A stretch of DNA of 64,000 nt from Bacillus mycoides (GCF_018742245.1 NZ_CP036132.1:1483001-1547000); one strand, 5' to 3'; shown: positions 1 through 9,069, counted from the first letter of the stretch. Notes: a model not told the origin generated them from the sequence alone. Made by a program: numbers and translations.

Positions 1-71
1 CCCGTAAAAGCCCGATTGGTGTGAGCTAATAATGAGTGGGATGGATTCTACTCACTGAAGTTTCACTTTAT
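1..71. repeat. bcr1-like repeat, right end only (cut by window edge)
   Basis: The block shares its core with the element ending at 49330: a CCCGTAA...GCCCGATTGGTG segment, a hairpin-like region around an AATGAGTGGG/CTACTCACT pair, and the terminal motif AAGTTTCACTTTAT. The terminal TTTAT (67-71) is the reported target sequence of the bcr1 family in the Bacillus cereus group (known from memory). The element ends directly against the stop codon of the small minus-strand gene at 72-206. The left end lies outside the window. Confidence 0.7.
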
Positions 72-206
72 TTAATGCTGATTCTGTTTTCGAGCTTGCT
101 CCGGTGTATCAAGACTTGTTGCACCGGGATATTGAAGTGATTGGTCGCGATCAGATTCAACGCGGCGTGATTCTCTTAGTTTTCGTTCTTGGCGATCTTT
201 ACCCAT
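72..206 (-). CDS. ypzI: YpzI-like small basic/acidic protein (44 aa)
   Basis: This is a 44-residue hydrophilic protein starting MGKDRQERKLRESRR, followed by VESDRDQSLQYPGATSL. It matches what I remember of B. subtilis YpzI, which also sits beside yphA and der. A GGAGGTGT ribosome binding site precedes the ATG (204-206, complement). No catalytic motif, signal peptide or membrane segment is visible. Its role is unknown; genes of this size and charge in spore formers are often forespore expressed, but I see no clear sigma-G site here. The stop codon overlaps the junction with the bcr1-like repeat at 1-71, so the repeat forms the immediate 3' flank of the transcript. Confidence 0.75.
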   Translation of the reverse strand: MGKDRQERKLRESRRVESDRDQSLQYPGATSLDTPEQARKQNQH

Positions 207-323
207 TGTGAGTTACACCTCCTTATTAAAAGTTTTGCTGTTATGAGAAAAACTATGCACAAAGAAAAGGGGGATTAACTTTCATAAAAAGTTCCCATAA
301 TGGAAAACATAGGAGGTGAAGTG

Positions 324-935
324 ATGGATGGGAGTACTTTTTATTTTGTTGCTTGGATAGGGTGGATTGTCGTGACCTTTTTTATGAAAAAAGAATCTAT
401 TCGTTGGAAGATAAGTACTTGTATATTAATTTTTATTATTTGTTCTCCGTTAAATGTGACGATTGCGTCTTTCACGATATCGGTAAATGCCCTTTTTCTT
501 TGTATTATTTCTTTTGTAGGCATCACGTTATATTCTATTTGGAAAAAATTATATACCTTACTTTCGGCACTTATTATTGCAATGTTATATACAAGCTTTC
601 ATTTGTTAGAAGTATATGATCCAATTTGGATTGTGGTTGATAGGTTGTTGCTGTTAAGTGGTGCACTTGTGTATGCATCGGTTTTATTGCACGGGGATCG
701 CATATTACGATTATGCTCCTTATATATAGGGATGTTACAAGGTGAATTGTTGGTGACGCTTATTTTTCGTAAATTACATTTTCCTTATGAATACGGCAGT
801 TTAGCTTTTTTAGATGTTGCTGCTGTTTCCACTTTATTTATGGCGATTTTACTTTGGATTACGAAAGCATCAGTATATATGGAACAATTTAAGAGGAAAA
901 CACGTAAAAGAAAGGCGAGGGTAATGCATGACTGA
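324..935 (+). CDS. yphA: YphA family membrane protein
   Basis: This 203-residue polytopic protein has about six hydrophobic segments from residue 5 to 190 and ends in a basic cytoplasmic tail (KRKTRKRKAR). The start ATG at 324 is preceded by an excellent AGGAGGTGAAG site; an in-frame ATG at 300 has no such site. Position, size and topology match YphA, the first gene of the yphA-yphB block in B. subtilis. The function is not established. It overlaps the next gene by 8 bases, indicating translational coupling with the YIEGIA pair. Confidence 0.7.
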   Translation: MDGSTFYFVAWIGWIVVTFFMKKESIRWKISTCILIFIICSPLNVTIASFTISVNALFLCIISFVGITLYSIWKKLYTLLSALIIAMLYTSFHLLEVYDPIWIVVDRLLLLSGALVYASVLLHGDRILRLCSLYIGMLQGELLVTLIFRKLHFPYEYGSLAFLDVAAVSTLFMAILLWITKASVYMEQFKRKTRKRKARVMHD

Positions 936-1821
936 ATATACACCGGCTATTTTATGTGGCGTAATTGCAGGTACAATAACTAGGGTGTTAATGCTTCGTA
1001 CTGATACGAGGCAATATCCGACGAGGCTCCACGGAAAAATTATTCATATCGCGATGGGATTAATTGCGGCTGCCTTAGGAGCAATTGCGATTCCGTCTGT
1101 TTTGAAAAAAGATTTCTCTGCAATTACATTTCTTACGTTAGCAGCGACGCAATTTCGTGATGTGCGCAATATGGAAAGAAATACGCTTCAACAATTAGAT
1201 GGATATGAGCTCGTACCACGTGGTAATACATACATTGAAGGAATTGCATTAGTATTTGAAAGTCGTAACTACTTGGCGATGTTAACGTCGTTTGTAACAA
1301 CGTTTGCGTATATAGGATTCCATTCATGGATTGCCGGGGTAATTACTGGTACAGTAAGTTTTTTCATTGCGAAAAAATTAATGTCAGGTAAAAGACTTCA
1401 TGACCTTGTAGAAATAGAACACGTTCCACTTCATTTTGAAGGAGCGGGACTTTATATTGATAATATTTACATTATGAATATTGGATTGCCAGCAAGGCAA
1501 GAAGAAATTATGAAATATGGAATGGGATTTATTTTAAAACCGAAATCGATAGATGCGATGGTTACAATCTCAAACTTAGGACAACGTCAAGCTATTTTAC
1601 ATGATGTTTCGGTTGCTTTAGGAATATATAGAGATTCTGGAACGCCGGCACTTGTACCGTTAGCGAAGCGTGATTTAGAGGATGGGAGAGTTGGGATTTT
1701 TGTTCTGCCGCAAGATCAAGATGCAGAAAAAGCGATAGGGGTAATTGGAAATGTACCAACATTAGAGAGTGCTGTTCATATGTCATCAGAAGCTCCGAAA
1801 GGAAGGGGAGATAAGAGATGA
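928..1821 (+). CDS. YIEGIA family protein (YphB/SeaA-like)
   Basis: The 297-residue protein contains the family-naming motif YIEGIA at about residue 92, within NTYIEGIALVFESRNYL. The N-terminal two-thirds is hydrophobic with several membrane segments, and the C-terminal part (from about residue 165) is soluble. The homologue in B. subtilis (YphB, also called SeaA) is linked to spore envelope assembly; I rely on memory for that. The start ATG follows GCGAGGG. The gene overlaps yphA upstream by 8 bases and its partner downstream by 4 bases (ATGA), so all three are made from one message. Confidence 0.8.
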   Translation: MTEYTPAILCGVIAGTITRVLMLRTDTRQYPTRLHGKIIHIAMGLIAAALGAIAIPSVLKKDFSAITFLTLAATQFRDVRNMERNTLQQLDGYELVPRGNTYIEGIALVFESRNYLAMLTSFVTTFAYIGFHSWIAGVITGTVSFFIAKKLMSGKRLHDLVEIEHVPLHFEGAGLYIDNIYIMNIGLPARQEEIMKYGMGFILKPKSIDAMVTISNLGQRQAILHDVSVALGIYRDSGTPALVPLAKRDLEDGRVGIFVLPQDQDAEKAIGVIGNVPTLESAVHMSSEAPKGRGDKR

Positions 1822-2003
1822 TGTTAGAAAGTGTTATTCTCGCAGTCATTACAACAACGCCAGAGAAATTTGCAGGTGGTGCCCCTTTATTTATTTGCGA
1901 GTCGACAGAGGAACTGGAATTTGTTGCAAATAATTTAGAGGCTATTTTAGATGGGATTGCACATCGCTTACAAGATAATGTATATATTATTGTGAAACAT
2001 TAG
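1818..2003 (+). CDS. Capping complex subunit for YIEGIA
   Basis: A 61-residue protein starting MMLESVILAVITTTPEKF. It is encoded directly after the YIEGIA gene with an ATGA overlap, which is the arrangement of the small partner annotated as capping complex subunit for YIEGIA in Bacillus genomes. The compact alternating hydrophobic pattern suggests a small alpha/beta fold without a membrane anchor. The ribosome site is AAGGGGAG in the end of the upstream gene. Function beyond partnership with YIEGIA is not known to me. Confidence 0.7.
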   Translation: MMLESVILAVITTTPEKFAGGAPLFICESTEELEFVANNLEAILDGIAHRLQDNVYIIVKH

Positions 2004-2019
2004 TAACGTGTGGTATAAT
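1990..2019 (+). promoter_or_regulatory. Candidate sigma-A promoter upstream of der
   Basis: TTGTGA (1990-1995), an 18-base spacer and a perfect TATAAT (2014-2019). Transcription from here would run for about 40 bases and then meet the hairpin at 2063-2089, so the der message would need readthrough or another start. Confidence 0.5.
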
Positions 2020-2062
2020 GTGAGGTGTTTTGATACGTTGAGAAATATTCTGGAATGCAAAT

Positions 2063-2089
2063 CCCTTCTTGCACAAAGAAGGGTTTTTT
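2063..2089 (+). terminator. Intrinsic terminator before der
   Basis: Perfect 8-bp stem CCCTTCTT/AAGAAGGG with a 5-base loop followed by six T. It ends the yphA-YIEGIA transcript or attenuates the transcript started at about 2026. Confidence 0.8.
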
Positions 2090-2127
2090 ACATAATAAAC
2101 AGAAGCAAGTTGAAAGGATGAAAGTAT

Positions 2128-3438
2128 ATGCCGAAACCAGTAATAGCAATAGTAGGCCGCCCGAACGTAGGAAAATCTACTATTTTCAATAGAATTGTTG
2201 GAGAAAGAGTTTCAATCGTAGAAGATATACCAGGTATAACGCGAGACCGTATTTATAGTGCGGGAGAATGGTTAAATCATGAGTTTAACATTATTGATAC
2301 AGGTGGAATTGATATTGGAGACGAGCCGTTCTTGACACAAATTCGTCAACAGGCGGAAGTAGCGATTGATGAAGCAGATGTTATCATTTTTATGACGAAT
2401 GGTCGCGATGGTGTAACTGCAGCAGATGAAGAAGTTGCTAAAATTTTATACCGTTCTAAAAAACCAATTGTACTTGCGGTAAATAAGGTTGATAATCCAG
2501 ACATGCGTAGTGATATTTATGATTTTTATGCATTAGGATTTGGCGAGCCATTCCCGATTTCAGGTACACACGGTTTAGGACTTGGTGATTTGTTAGATGA
2601 AGCTGCAAATCATTTTCCAAAGATTGAAGAAGAAGCGTATGACGATGAAACAATCCGTTTCTCTTTAATTGGACGTCCAAACGTAGGGAAATCATCACTT
2701 GTAAATGCACTTCTTGGTCAAGAACGTGTAATTGTAAGTAATATAGCGGGAACGACACGTGATGCTGTTGATACACCATATAGTAAAGATGATCAAGATT
2801 ATGTAATCATCGATACAGCTGGTATGCGTAAAAAAGGGAAAGTATACGAAAGTACAGAAAAGTATAGTGTACTTCGTGCACTTAGAGCGATTGAACGTTC
2901 TGACGTTGTTTTAGTCGTTTTAGACGGAGAAGAAGGAATTATTGAGCAAGATAAAAAAATCGCTGGATATGCTCATGATTCAGGACGAGCTGTTATTATC
3001 GTTGTAAACAAATGGGATGCAGTGAAAAAAGATGAAAAAACAATGAAAGCATTTGAAGAAAACATCCGTGCTCATTTCCAATTTTTAGAGTATGCACCGA
3101 TTGTATTCTTATCTGCGAAAACGAAAAAGCGTACACAAACGTTATTACCGGTTATTAATGAGGTAAATGAAAGCCATAGCATTCGTGTACAAACGAATGT
3201 ATTAAATGATGTAATTATGGATGCGGTAGCGATGAATCCAACGCCGACACATAATGGTAGCCGTCTGAAAATCTTCTATGCGACACAGGTTGCGGTAAAA
3301 CCACCAACATTTGTTATATTTGTAAACGATACAGAATTAATGCACTTTTCATATGAGCGCTTCTTAAAGAATCGTTTACGTGAAGCATTCGGTTTTGTAG
3401 GAACGCCGATTCACATTATCGCTAGAGCAAGAGACTAA
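2128..3438 (+). CDS. der: Ribosome biogenesis GTPase Der (EngA)
   Basis: Der is an essential GTPase with two tandem G domains that acts in late 50S ribosomal subunit assembly. The two P-loops GRPNVGKST (residues 10-18) and GRPNVGKSS (about 182-190), each followed by DTAG/DTGG-type G3 and NKVD/NKWD G4 motifs, are all visible. The C-terminal about 85 residues form the KH-like domain. Length (436 aa) equals the B. subtilis protein. The start ATG follows GAAAGGATGAAAG. gpsA follows 18 bases later and is probably co-transcribed. Confidence 0.97.
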   Translation: MPKPVIAIVGRPNVGKSTIFNRIVGERVSIVEDIPGITRDRIYSAGEWLNHEFNIIDTGGIDIGDEPFLTQIRQQAEVAIDEADVIIFMTNGRDGVTAADEEVAKILYRSKKPIVLAVNKVDNPDMRSDIYDFYALGFGEPFPISGTHGLGLGDLLDEAANHFPKIEEEAYDDETIRFSLIGRPNVGKSSLVNALLGQERVIVSNIAGTTRDAVDTPYSKDDQDYVIIDTAGMRKKGKVYESTEKYSVLRALRAIERSDVVLVVLDGEEGIIEQDKKIAGYAHDSGRAVIIVVNKWDAVKKDEKTMKAFEENIRAHFQFLEYAPIVFLSAKTKKRTQTLLPVINEVNESHSIRVQTNVLNDVIMDAVAMNPTPTHNGSRLKIFYATQVAVKPPTFVIFVNDTELMHFSYERFLKNRLREAFGFVGTPIHIIARARD

Positions 3439-3456
3439 TGGAGAGGATGTGATTTT

Positions 3457-4479
3457 ATGACAAAAATCACAGTAATAGGAGCAGGTAGCTGGGGAACAGC
3501 GTTAGCGATGGTATTAGCTGACAATGGGCATGATGTACGTATTTGGGGAAATCGTTCTGAACTTATGGATGAGATTAATACGAAGCGTGAGAACAGTAGA
3601 TATCTTCCAGGGATTACATTGCCAAGCACAATCGTAGCCTACTCTTCTTTAGAAGAAGCATTAGTAGATGTAAATACAGTACTGCTAGTAGTACCGACGA
3701 AAGCGTACCGAGACGTATTGCAAGAGATGAAAGAAATTGTTACAGAGCCAATTACTTGGATTCATGCAAGTAAAGGAATAGAACCAGGTACGTCAAAACG
3801 TATTTCGGAAGTGATTGAGGAAGAAATTCCAGAGAGCTTGATTAAGGATGTTGTTGTACTATCTGGGCCGAGTCATGCTGAAGAAGTAGGTTTGCGCCAA
3901 GCGACGACTGTTACGTCTGCAGCAAAACGTATGGAAGCGGCTGAGGAAGTACAGGATCTGTTTATGAATAGCTATTTCCGTGTATATACAAACCCAGATA
4001 TCGTTGGAGTTGAACTAGGTGGTGCTTTAAAAAATATTATTGCACTAGCTGCGGGAATAACTGACGGACTTGGATTAGGTGATAATGCGAAAGCCGCATT
4101 AATGACACGTGGTTTAACGGAAATTGCTCGTTTAGGAAGAAAGATGGGCGGAAATCCACTGACATTTGCTGGTCTAACTGGTATGGGGGACTTAATTGTA
4201 ACTTGTACAAGTGTGCATAGTCGAAATTGGCGTGCGGGAAATATGCTTGGAAAAGGACATTCTTTAGAAGAAGTATTAGAAAGTATGGGTATGGTTGTTG
4301 AAGGTGTACGAACAACGAAAGCTGCTCATGAATTGGCAGAGAAAATGGAAGTTGAGATGCCGATTACAGCCGCTTTATATGACGTGTTGTTCAATGGGAA
4401 AAATGTAAAAGATACAGTAGGCTCATTGATGGGGCGTGTTCGAAAACATGAAGTTGAAACGATACCTGATTTATTATAA
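3457..4479 (+). CDS. gpsA: Glycerol-3-phosphate dehydrogenase [NAD(P)+]
   Basis: GpsA reduces dihydroxyacetone phosphate to sn-glycerol 3-phosphate, the backbone for phospholipid synthesis, in the cytosol. The N-terminal Rossmann motif VIGAGSWGTALAMVL (residues 5-19), the central KNIIALAAG segment with the catalytic lysine and the C-terminal dimerisation domain are intact over 340 residues. The start follows GGAGAGGATGTG. It lies directly behind der, as in B. subtilis, and is closed by a strong terminator. Confidence 0.97.
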   Translation: MTKITVIGAGSWGTALAMVLADNGHDVRIWGNRSELMDEINTKRENSRYLPGITLPSTIVAYSSLEEALVDVNTVLLVVPTKAYRDVLQEMKEIVTEPITWIHASKGIEPGTSKRISEVIEEEIPESLIKDVVVLSGPSHAEEVGLRQATTVTSAAKRMEAAEEVQDLFMNSYFRVYTNPDIVGVELGGALKNIIALAAGITDGLGLGDNAKAALMTRGLTEIARLGRKMGGNPLTFAGLTGMGDLIVTCTSVHSRNWRAGNMLGKGHSLEEVLESMGMVVEGVRTTKAAHELAEKMEVEMPITAALYDVLFNGKNVKDTVGSLMGRVRKHEVETIPDLL

Positions 4480-4483
4480 AAAA

Positions 4484-4520
4484 GCGGTAGAAGTACATTT
4501 TGTGCTTCTACCGTTTTTTT
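4484..4520 (+). terminator. Terminator of der-gpsA
   Basis: Stem CGGTAGAAG/CTTCTACCG with an 11-base loop and a run of seven T. Confidence 0.9.
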
Positions 4521-4593
4521 GTTTTCTGGGTCTTTTCACCAATTTTTCATTTGTGCATAGGATGAAGAGTAACTTGAGGAGAGGGTGAAAAGA

Positions 4594-4845
4594 ATGGATA
4601 ACAACATTTTTAGTAACATTGAAAAGGAAGCGAAAGTGAATAAAGAAGATATTTTTAAATTAGCATCATCTGTTCAAAATGCGAACTTACGTGATGAGAA
4701 AGTGCTTCGCCAATTGATTCATCAAGTTGCTTTAATGGCAGGACGTGAAGTGCCGAAAGAGCAAGAGGATCAAATTGTAAAAGCGATTATTAACAATAAT
4801 ATGCCGGCGGATTTTGGTTCGTTAAGTAAAATGTTTAAAAAATAA
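4594..4845 (+). CDS. Stage VI sporulation protein F (SpoVIF/YjcC-like)
   Basis: The 83-residue hydrophilic protein starts MDNNIFSNIEKEAKVNKEDI and carries a helical domain ending PADFGSLSKMFKK, typical of the SpoVIF family of small spore-coat assembly regulators. I chose ATG 4594 because GAGGAGAGGG lies at good spacing; the in-frame GTG at 4585 falls inside that site. It is a monocistronic insertion relative to the B. subtilis order. Assignment is from remembered family resemblance, and SpoVIF function is known in B. subtilis only. Confidence 0.7.
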   Translation: MDNNIFSNIEKEAKVNKEDIFKLASSVQNANLRDEKVLRQLIHQVALMAGREVPKEQEDQIVKAIINNNMPADFGSLSKMFKK

Positions 4846-4927
4846 ATTATGAGAAACAAAGAGTTTAGAGAATGCATATGATAGTTATGAAAGAATGGGA
4901 ATAGAGCTGTTAAGGGCATATTTGGTC

Positions 4928-4959
4928 AACCGAAGCGCATCATTTCGTGCTTCGGTTTT
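4928..4959 (+). terminator. Terminator downstream of spoVIF-like gene
   Basis: Stem AACCGAAGC/GCTTCGGTT followed by a T-rich stretch. A second, A/T-flanked perfect hairpin AAAAATCATCA/TGATGATTTTT lies at 4972-5006 and could work on either strand. Confidence 0.8.
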
Positions 4960-5072
4960 ATTATTTTAAATAAAAATCATCAATTCACGGAAAAATGATG
5001 ATTTTTATTTGTTTAAAGATTTTAATTTGTTAAAATAGTATAAAAATAGATTGAAAGTAAAGGGGTGTATAT

Positions 5073-5276
5073 ATGTCGGAAGGGCTTATGAAAATGTGGT
5101 TTGCTTTAGGGGCAATTGGATTTATGTTTCTTGCAGTAAGTTTTATTTTATTAAGTAGGCATAAAATGAAGAATAAATTTTTGAAAGGGATTACAGCTTT
5201 AGTAGCGTACACCCTCATGATTGTATCGGGAATTGTTATTTTCCTTGTTGTATTTAGTGGCCCTATTGAGCAATAA
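5073..5276 (+). CDS. DUF2768 membrane protein (YphE-like)
   Basis: A 67-residue protein with two hydrophobic helices (about 7-27 and 40-61) separated by a basic hinge (SRHKMKNKF). Size and location between gpsA and yphF match YphE of B. subtilis, a DUF2768 protein of unknown function. The ATG follows AAAGGGGTG. The adjacent downstream gene encodes a lipoprotein, and both lie before spoIVA, so mother-cell expression during sporulation is plausible but not shown here. Confidence 0.7.
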   Translation: MSEGLMKMWFALGAIGFMFLAVSFILLSRHKMKNKFLKGITALVAYTLMIVSGIVIFLVVFSGPIEQ

Positions 5277-5341
5277 AGGATGTGTAGTCGGTAAATGTTA
5301 CAAAGGGAACAGTCCATATTAGCATGAAAAGGTGATTGTCA

Positions 5342-6055
5342 GTGAAAAAAATCCATATTATTTTAATATTTTGTTGCATGAGCATTTTAACAGGGTGTAT
5401 GTATCCAAGAGAAAATATGAAACAAAGTGCTATTCCTTATGAAGACCAGTTGCAAGTTGTACAAAAAGCCATTAATACATATAAGGAGCAAACGGATGGT
5501 TTATTACCAATTAAGACGCGTGATATGAGTACGCCGATTTATCAGAAGTATCCAATTGATTTTCAAAAAATTGCTCCAAGGTACATACAAGAGGCACCAG
5601 GGAATGCGTATGAAAGTGGTGGAGTATATCAATATGTATTAATAGATGTTGAAAAAAATCCGACAGTAAAGTTAATTGATGTGAGAATGGCGGAACAAAT
5701 TCAAGAAGTGGCATTGAAGCTAAGGATGTATCGGGATGAACATCAATATCCACCTTTTAAAAAAGTGATTACAGATGGTGTTTATGAATTAGACTTCAAA
5801 AAACTAGGATATAAAGATGTACCACAAGTGACAAGTCCGTACTCAGGAAAAGGTCTCCCTCTTGTAATCAATGAAAAAGGAGAATTGTTTGTTGATTATA
5901 GAATCGACTTATATGAAGCGTTGAAAAAAAATGAAGGGCAATTTAAAGAAGGGGAAGATATCCGGGGGATATTATCGGAGGATTCCCCGTTTGTTCCTGC
6001 ATATTCTTTGCCGTACACAGTAAAAAATGGAGAACCAATTTTTTTAAAATCATAA
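5342..6055 (+). CDS. yphF: YphF-like lipoprotein
   Basis: The 237-residue protein has a type II signal peptide: a short basic start, a hydrophobic core IIFIFCCMS-like, and lipobox LTGC at about residues 16-19, so it should be a lipid-anchored exported protein. GTG 5342 is chosen because AAAGGTGA lies six bases upstream; the TTG at 5336 is too close to it. The mature part has repeated D/E-V-x-LIDVR-like beta segments but no recognisable enzyme motif. The location just before spoIVA is conserved with B. subtilis yphF. Confidence 0.75.
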   Translation: MKKIHIILIFCCMSILTGCMYPRENMKQSAIPYEDQLQVVQKAINTYKEQTDGLLPIKTRDMSTPIYQKYPIDFQKIAPRYIQEAPGNAYESGGVYQYVLIDVEKNPTVKLIDVRMAEQIQEVALKLRMYRDEHQYPPFKKVITDGVYELDFKKLGYKDVPQVTSPYSGKGLPLVINEKGELFVDYRIDLYEALKKNEGQFKEGEDIRGILSEDSPFVPAYSLPYTVKNGEPIFLKS

Positions 6056-6061
6056 GTCATG

Positions 6062-6103
6062 AACCTTTCTTTTAGTGAATAAGTTCTAGAAGAAAGGTTT
6101 TTT
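6062..6103 (+). terminator. Terminator of yphE-yphF
   Basis: Long-looped stem AACCTTTCTT/AAGAAAGGTT followed by TTTTTT. Confidence 0.7.
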
Positions 6104-6297
6104 ATGTTATACAACTTGCGATGCAAACAAAAGGTATTTTTAAATAGTCATATGAAATTGGACAAAATTATATGATATATTGTCCGAACTTCTAGAATAC
6201 CATTATATTATATCAGATATTATAGGCAACGTTAGAGAAGGTATTAGTTGACTATAAACGTGGAATTATTCCCAAAAATATTGAGGGAGGGAATCAC

Positions 6298-7776
6298 TTG
6301 GAAAAGGTAGATATTTTTAAAGATATTGCGGAACGCACAGGCGGTGATATTTATTTTGGAGTTGTAGGAGCTGTTCGAACAGGGAAATCAACATTTATTA
6401 AAAAATTTATGGAACTTGTTGTTATTCCCAATATTGAAAATGAGTCAGACCGTCAAAGAGCGCAGGATGAACTGCCTCAAAGTGCTGCTGGTCGTACAAT
6501 AATGACGACGGAACCGAAGTTTGTTCCAAACCAAGCGGTTTCTATCGAAGTAGATGAAGGTCTTGAAGTGAATATTCGATTAGTAGATTGTGTTGGATAT
6601 ACGGTTCCAGGAGCAAAAGGCTATGAAGATGAGAATGGTCCGCGCATGATTAATACTCCTTGGTATGAAGAGCCTATTCCATTCCATGAAGCTGCAGAAA
6701 TCGGAACACGTAAAGTAATTCAAGAGCATTCAACAATAGGTGTCGTTATTACAACAGATGGAACAATTGGTGAAATTCCAAGAAGAGATTATATAGAGGC
6801 AGAAGAACGCGTTGTAAATGAGTTAAAAGAAGTAGGAAAGCCTTTCATTATGATTATCAATACTGTACAGCCATATCATCCAGATACGGAGCAGTTACGT
6901 CAAAGTTTATCAGAAGAATATGATATCCCAGTAATTGCGATGAGTGTAGAGAGTTTAAGAGAAACAGATGTGTATAACGTACTTCGAGAAGCGTTATTCG
7001 AGTTCCCGGTTTTAGAAGTGAATGTAAACCTTCCGAGCTGGGTAATGGTGCTAAATGAAGGACATTGGTTACGCCAAAGTTATCAGGAAGCGGTTCAAGA
7101 GACTGTAAAGGATATAAAACGTCTTCGTGATGTGGACCGTGTCGTTTGGCAGTTTAGTCAATATGAATTTATTGATCGAGCAAGTCTAGCTGGCATTGAT
7201 ATGGGGCAAGGTGTGGCAGAGATTGATTTATATGCGCCAGATGAATTGTATGATCAAATTTTAAAAGAAGTAGTAGGAGTAGAGATTCGAGGGAAAGATC
7301 ATTTATTGAAGCTTATGCTCGATTTATCTCATGCGAAAACAGAGTATGACCAAGTGGCGGATGCCCTGCGGATGGTAAAACAAACCGGATATGGAGTAGC
7401 AGCGCCTGCATTAGCTGATATGAGCTTAGATGAACCGGAAATTATTCGTCACGGTTCAAGGTTCGGTGTTAAATTAAAAGCGGTTGCGCCGTCTATTCAT
7501 ATGATTAAAGTGGATGTAGAATCAACATTTGAACCGATTATCGGTACTGAAAAACAAAGTGAAGAACTAGTTCGTTACTTGATGCAAGATTTTGAAGATG
7601 ACCCGCTATCAATTTGGAATTCTGATATATTTGGGCGCTCTCTTAGCTCTATTGTTAGAGAAGGAATTCAAGCGAAGTTATCACTAATGCCAGAAAACGC
7701 TCGTTATAAGTTAAAAGAAACGCTAGAAAGAATTATTAATGAAGGATCTGGCGGATTAATTGCGATTATATTATAA
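6298..7776 (+). CDS. spoIVA: Stage IV sporulation protein A, coat-basement ATPase
   Basis: SpoIVA is the mother-cell ATPase that polymerises on the forespore surface and anchors the spore coat. Walker A GAVRTGKST lies at residues 24-32, and the conserved DCVGYTVPGAKGYEDENGPR segment follows at about 97. Length (492 aa) is identical to B. subtilis and the C-terminus GSGGLIAIIL, needed for forespore targeting, is intact. Start is TTG 6298 behind GAGGGAGGGAATCAC. The 240-base upstream region has no other gene; a sigma-E promoter is expected, but I could not place one confidently. Confidence 0.97.
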   Translation: MEKVDIFKDIAERTGGDIYFGVVGAVRTGKSTFIKKFMELVVIPNIENESDRQRAQDELPQSAAGRTIMTTEPKFVPNQAVSIEVDEGLEVNIRLVDCVGYTVPGAKGYEDENGPRMINTPWYEEPIPFHEAAEIGTRKVIQEHSTIGVVITTDGTIGEIPRRDYIEAEERVVNELKEVGKPFIMIINTVQPYHPDTEQLRQSLSEEYDIPVIAMSVESLRETDVYNVLREALFEFPVLEVNVNLPSWVMVLNEGHWLRQSYQEAVQETVKDIKRLRDVDRVVWQFSQYEFIDRASLAGIDMGQGVAEIDLYAPDELYDQILKEVVGVEIRGKDHLLKLMLDLSHAKTEYDQVADALRMVKQTGYGVAAPALADMSLDEPEIIRHGSRFGVKLKAVAPSIHMIKVDVESTFEPIIGTEKQSEELVRYLMQDFEDDPLSIWNSDIFGRSLSSIVREGIQAKLSLMPENARYKLKETLERIINEGSGGLIAIIL

Positions 7777-7782
7777 GAAAAA

Positions 7783-7812
7783 AATCCCTCTAATTGCAGA
7801 GGGATTTTTTTC
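7783..7812 (+). terminator. Terminator of spoIVA
   Basis: Stem AATCCCTCT/AGAGGGATT with a 6-base loop and a T run. Confidence 0.9.
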
Positions 7813-8074
7813 TTTTTGAGTTCGTAATAGAAAAATAAACAGTCATTATCTAATATTTTGTTGTAAATTGTCAAGTTTCATCAGAAATTCACATTTTAAG
7901 AGTAACAATTTCCTTAAAAATATTGAATTATAAAGGAGAATCGTATAATATAGGCGTTGATAATGATTTATCTACATCTTTGTAGTATAGAATTTGCAAA
8001 AATTGCCTACAAATGAAAGTAAGACTCATTTTATGATCATTATACAGTCTTATCTTTGGGAGGAGGTGAATGGC

Positions 8075-8347
8075 ATGAACAAGACAGATTTAATCAATGC
8101 TGTTGCAGAAGCAAGTTCCCTTTCTAAAAAGGACGCAACAAAAGCAGTGGACGCTGTTTTTGATTCTATCTTAGAAGCTTTAAAACAAGGTGATAAAGTA
8201 CAACTAATCGGATTCGGTAACTTCGAAGTTCGTGAGCGTGCGGCTCGTAAAGGTCGTAACCCACAAACAGGTGAGGAGATTGAAATCGCTGCAAGTAAAG
8301 TACCTGCATTCAAACCTGGTAAAGCGTTAAAAGATGCGGTTAAATAA
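8075..8347 (+). CDS. hup: DNA-binding protein HU (Hbs)
   Basis: HU is the abundant nucleoid protein that bends and compacts DNA. The 90-residue sequence begins [20 protein letters not shown] and contains the signature [21 protein letters not shown] at about residues 46-66, the DNA-contacting arm. ATG 8075 is placed by the GGGAGGAGGTG ribosome site and by family length; the open frame extends upstream to 7994 without support. A TATAAT at 7944-7949 preceded by TTGAAT (15-base spacer) is one possible promoter in the 298-base upstream gap. Confidence 0.96.
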   Translation: MNKTDLINAVAEASSLSKKDATKAVDAVFDSILEALKQGDKVQLIGFGNFEVRERAARKGRNPQTGEEIEIAASKVPAFKPGKALKDAVK

Positions 8348-8366
8348 TCCTTACATATTAACAGGG

Positions 8367-8402
8367 AAGAAGAGTTTCCTTTTTGGAAACTCTTCTTTTT
8401 GC
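8367..8402 (+). terminator. Terminator of hup
   Basis: Stem GAAGAGTTTCC/GGAAACTCTTC with a 5-base loop and T run. Confidence 0.9.
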
Positions 8403-8468
8403 TTTTAAAAACATAAATATGCTAGAATGTGTTCGTATCACTTTTAGGTTTTTCGGGAGGGCTAGCGG

Positions 8469-9038
8469 ATGGCAAAAGTTAATTTAGAACAAATTGAACA
8501 TGCAGTACGTCTTATTTTAGAGGCAATCGGAGATGACCCAAATCGCGAGGGAGTACTTGATACACCGAAACGTGTTGCGAAAATGTACGCAGAAGTATTC
8601 TCAGGGATGCATGAGGATCCGAAAGAGCATTTACACAAAGTATTTGGAGAAGACCACGAAGAGCTTGTATTAGTAAAAGATATACCATTCTATTCGATGT
8701 GTGAGCATCATCTTGTTCCGTTTTATGGAGTTGCTCACGTTGCATATATTCCGCAAGGTGGAAAAGTAACAGGGCTAAGTAAATTAGCCCGTACTGTAGA
8801 CACAATTGCGCGTCGTCCGCAACTACAGGAACGAATTACATCAACAGTAGCTAACTCTATTATGGAAGTACTAGAGCCGCATGGTGTAATGGTAGTAGTA
8901 GAAGCAGAGCATATGTGTATGACGATGCGTGGTGTGAAAAAGCCTGGTGCGAAAACAATAACGACTGCGGTGCGCGGCGTGTTAGAAAATGATGCAGCAG
9001 CACGTAGTGAAATTTTATCGTTTATTAAGACGAAGTAA
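8469..9038 (+). CDS. folE: GTP cyclohydrolase I
   Basis: FolE converts GTP to 7,8-dihydroneopterin triphosphate, the first step of folate synthesis. The zinc and active-site motif [12 protein letters not shown] lies at about residues 76-87 and the second zinc cysteine in [11 protein letters not shown] at about 147. The 189 residues match the family. ATG follows CGGGAGGG. In B. subtilis mtrB (TRAP) lies directly downstream in the same operon; here a terminator follows and no mtrB is present. Confidence 0.96.
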   Translation: MAKVNLEQIEHAVRLILEAIGDDPNREGVLDTPKRVAKMYAEVFSGMHEDPKEHLHKVFGEDHEELVLVKDIPFYSMCEHHLVPFYGVAHVAYIPQGGKVTGLSKLARTVDTIARRPQLQERITSTVANSIMEVLEPHGVMVVVEAEHMCMTMRGVKKPGAKTITTAVRGVLENDAAARSEILSFIKTK

Positions 9039-9069
9039 AGAAAAGCGGGAAACTGCTTTTCTTTTTTTT
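9038..9069 (+). terminator. Terminator of folE
   Basis: Stem GAAAAGC/GCTTTTC with loop GGGAAACT and eight T. Confidence 0.85.
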
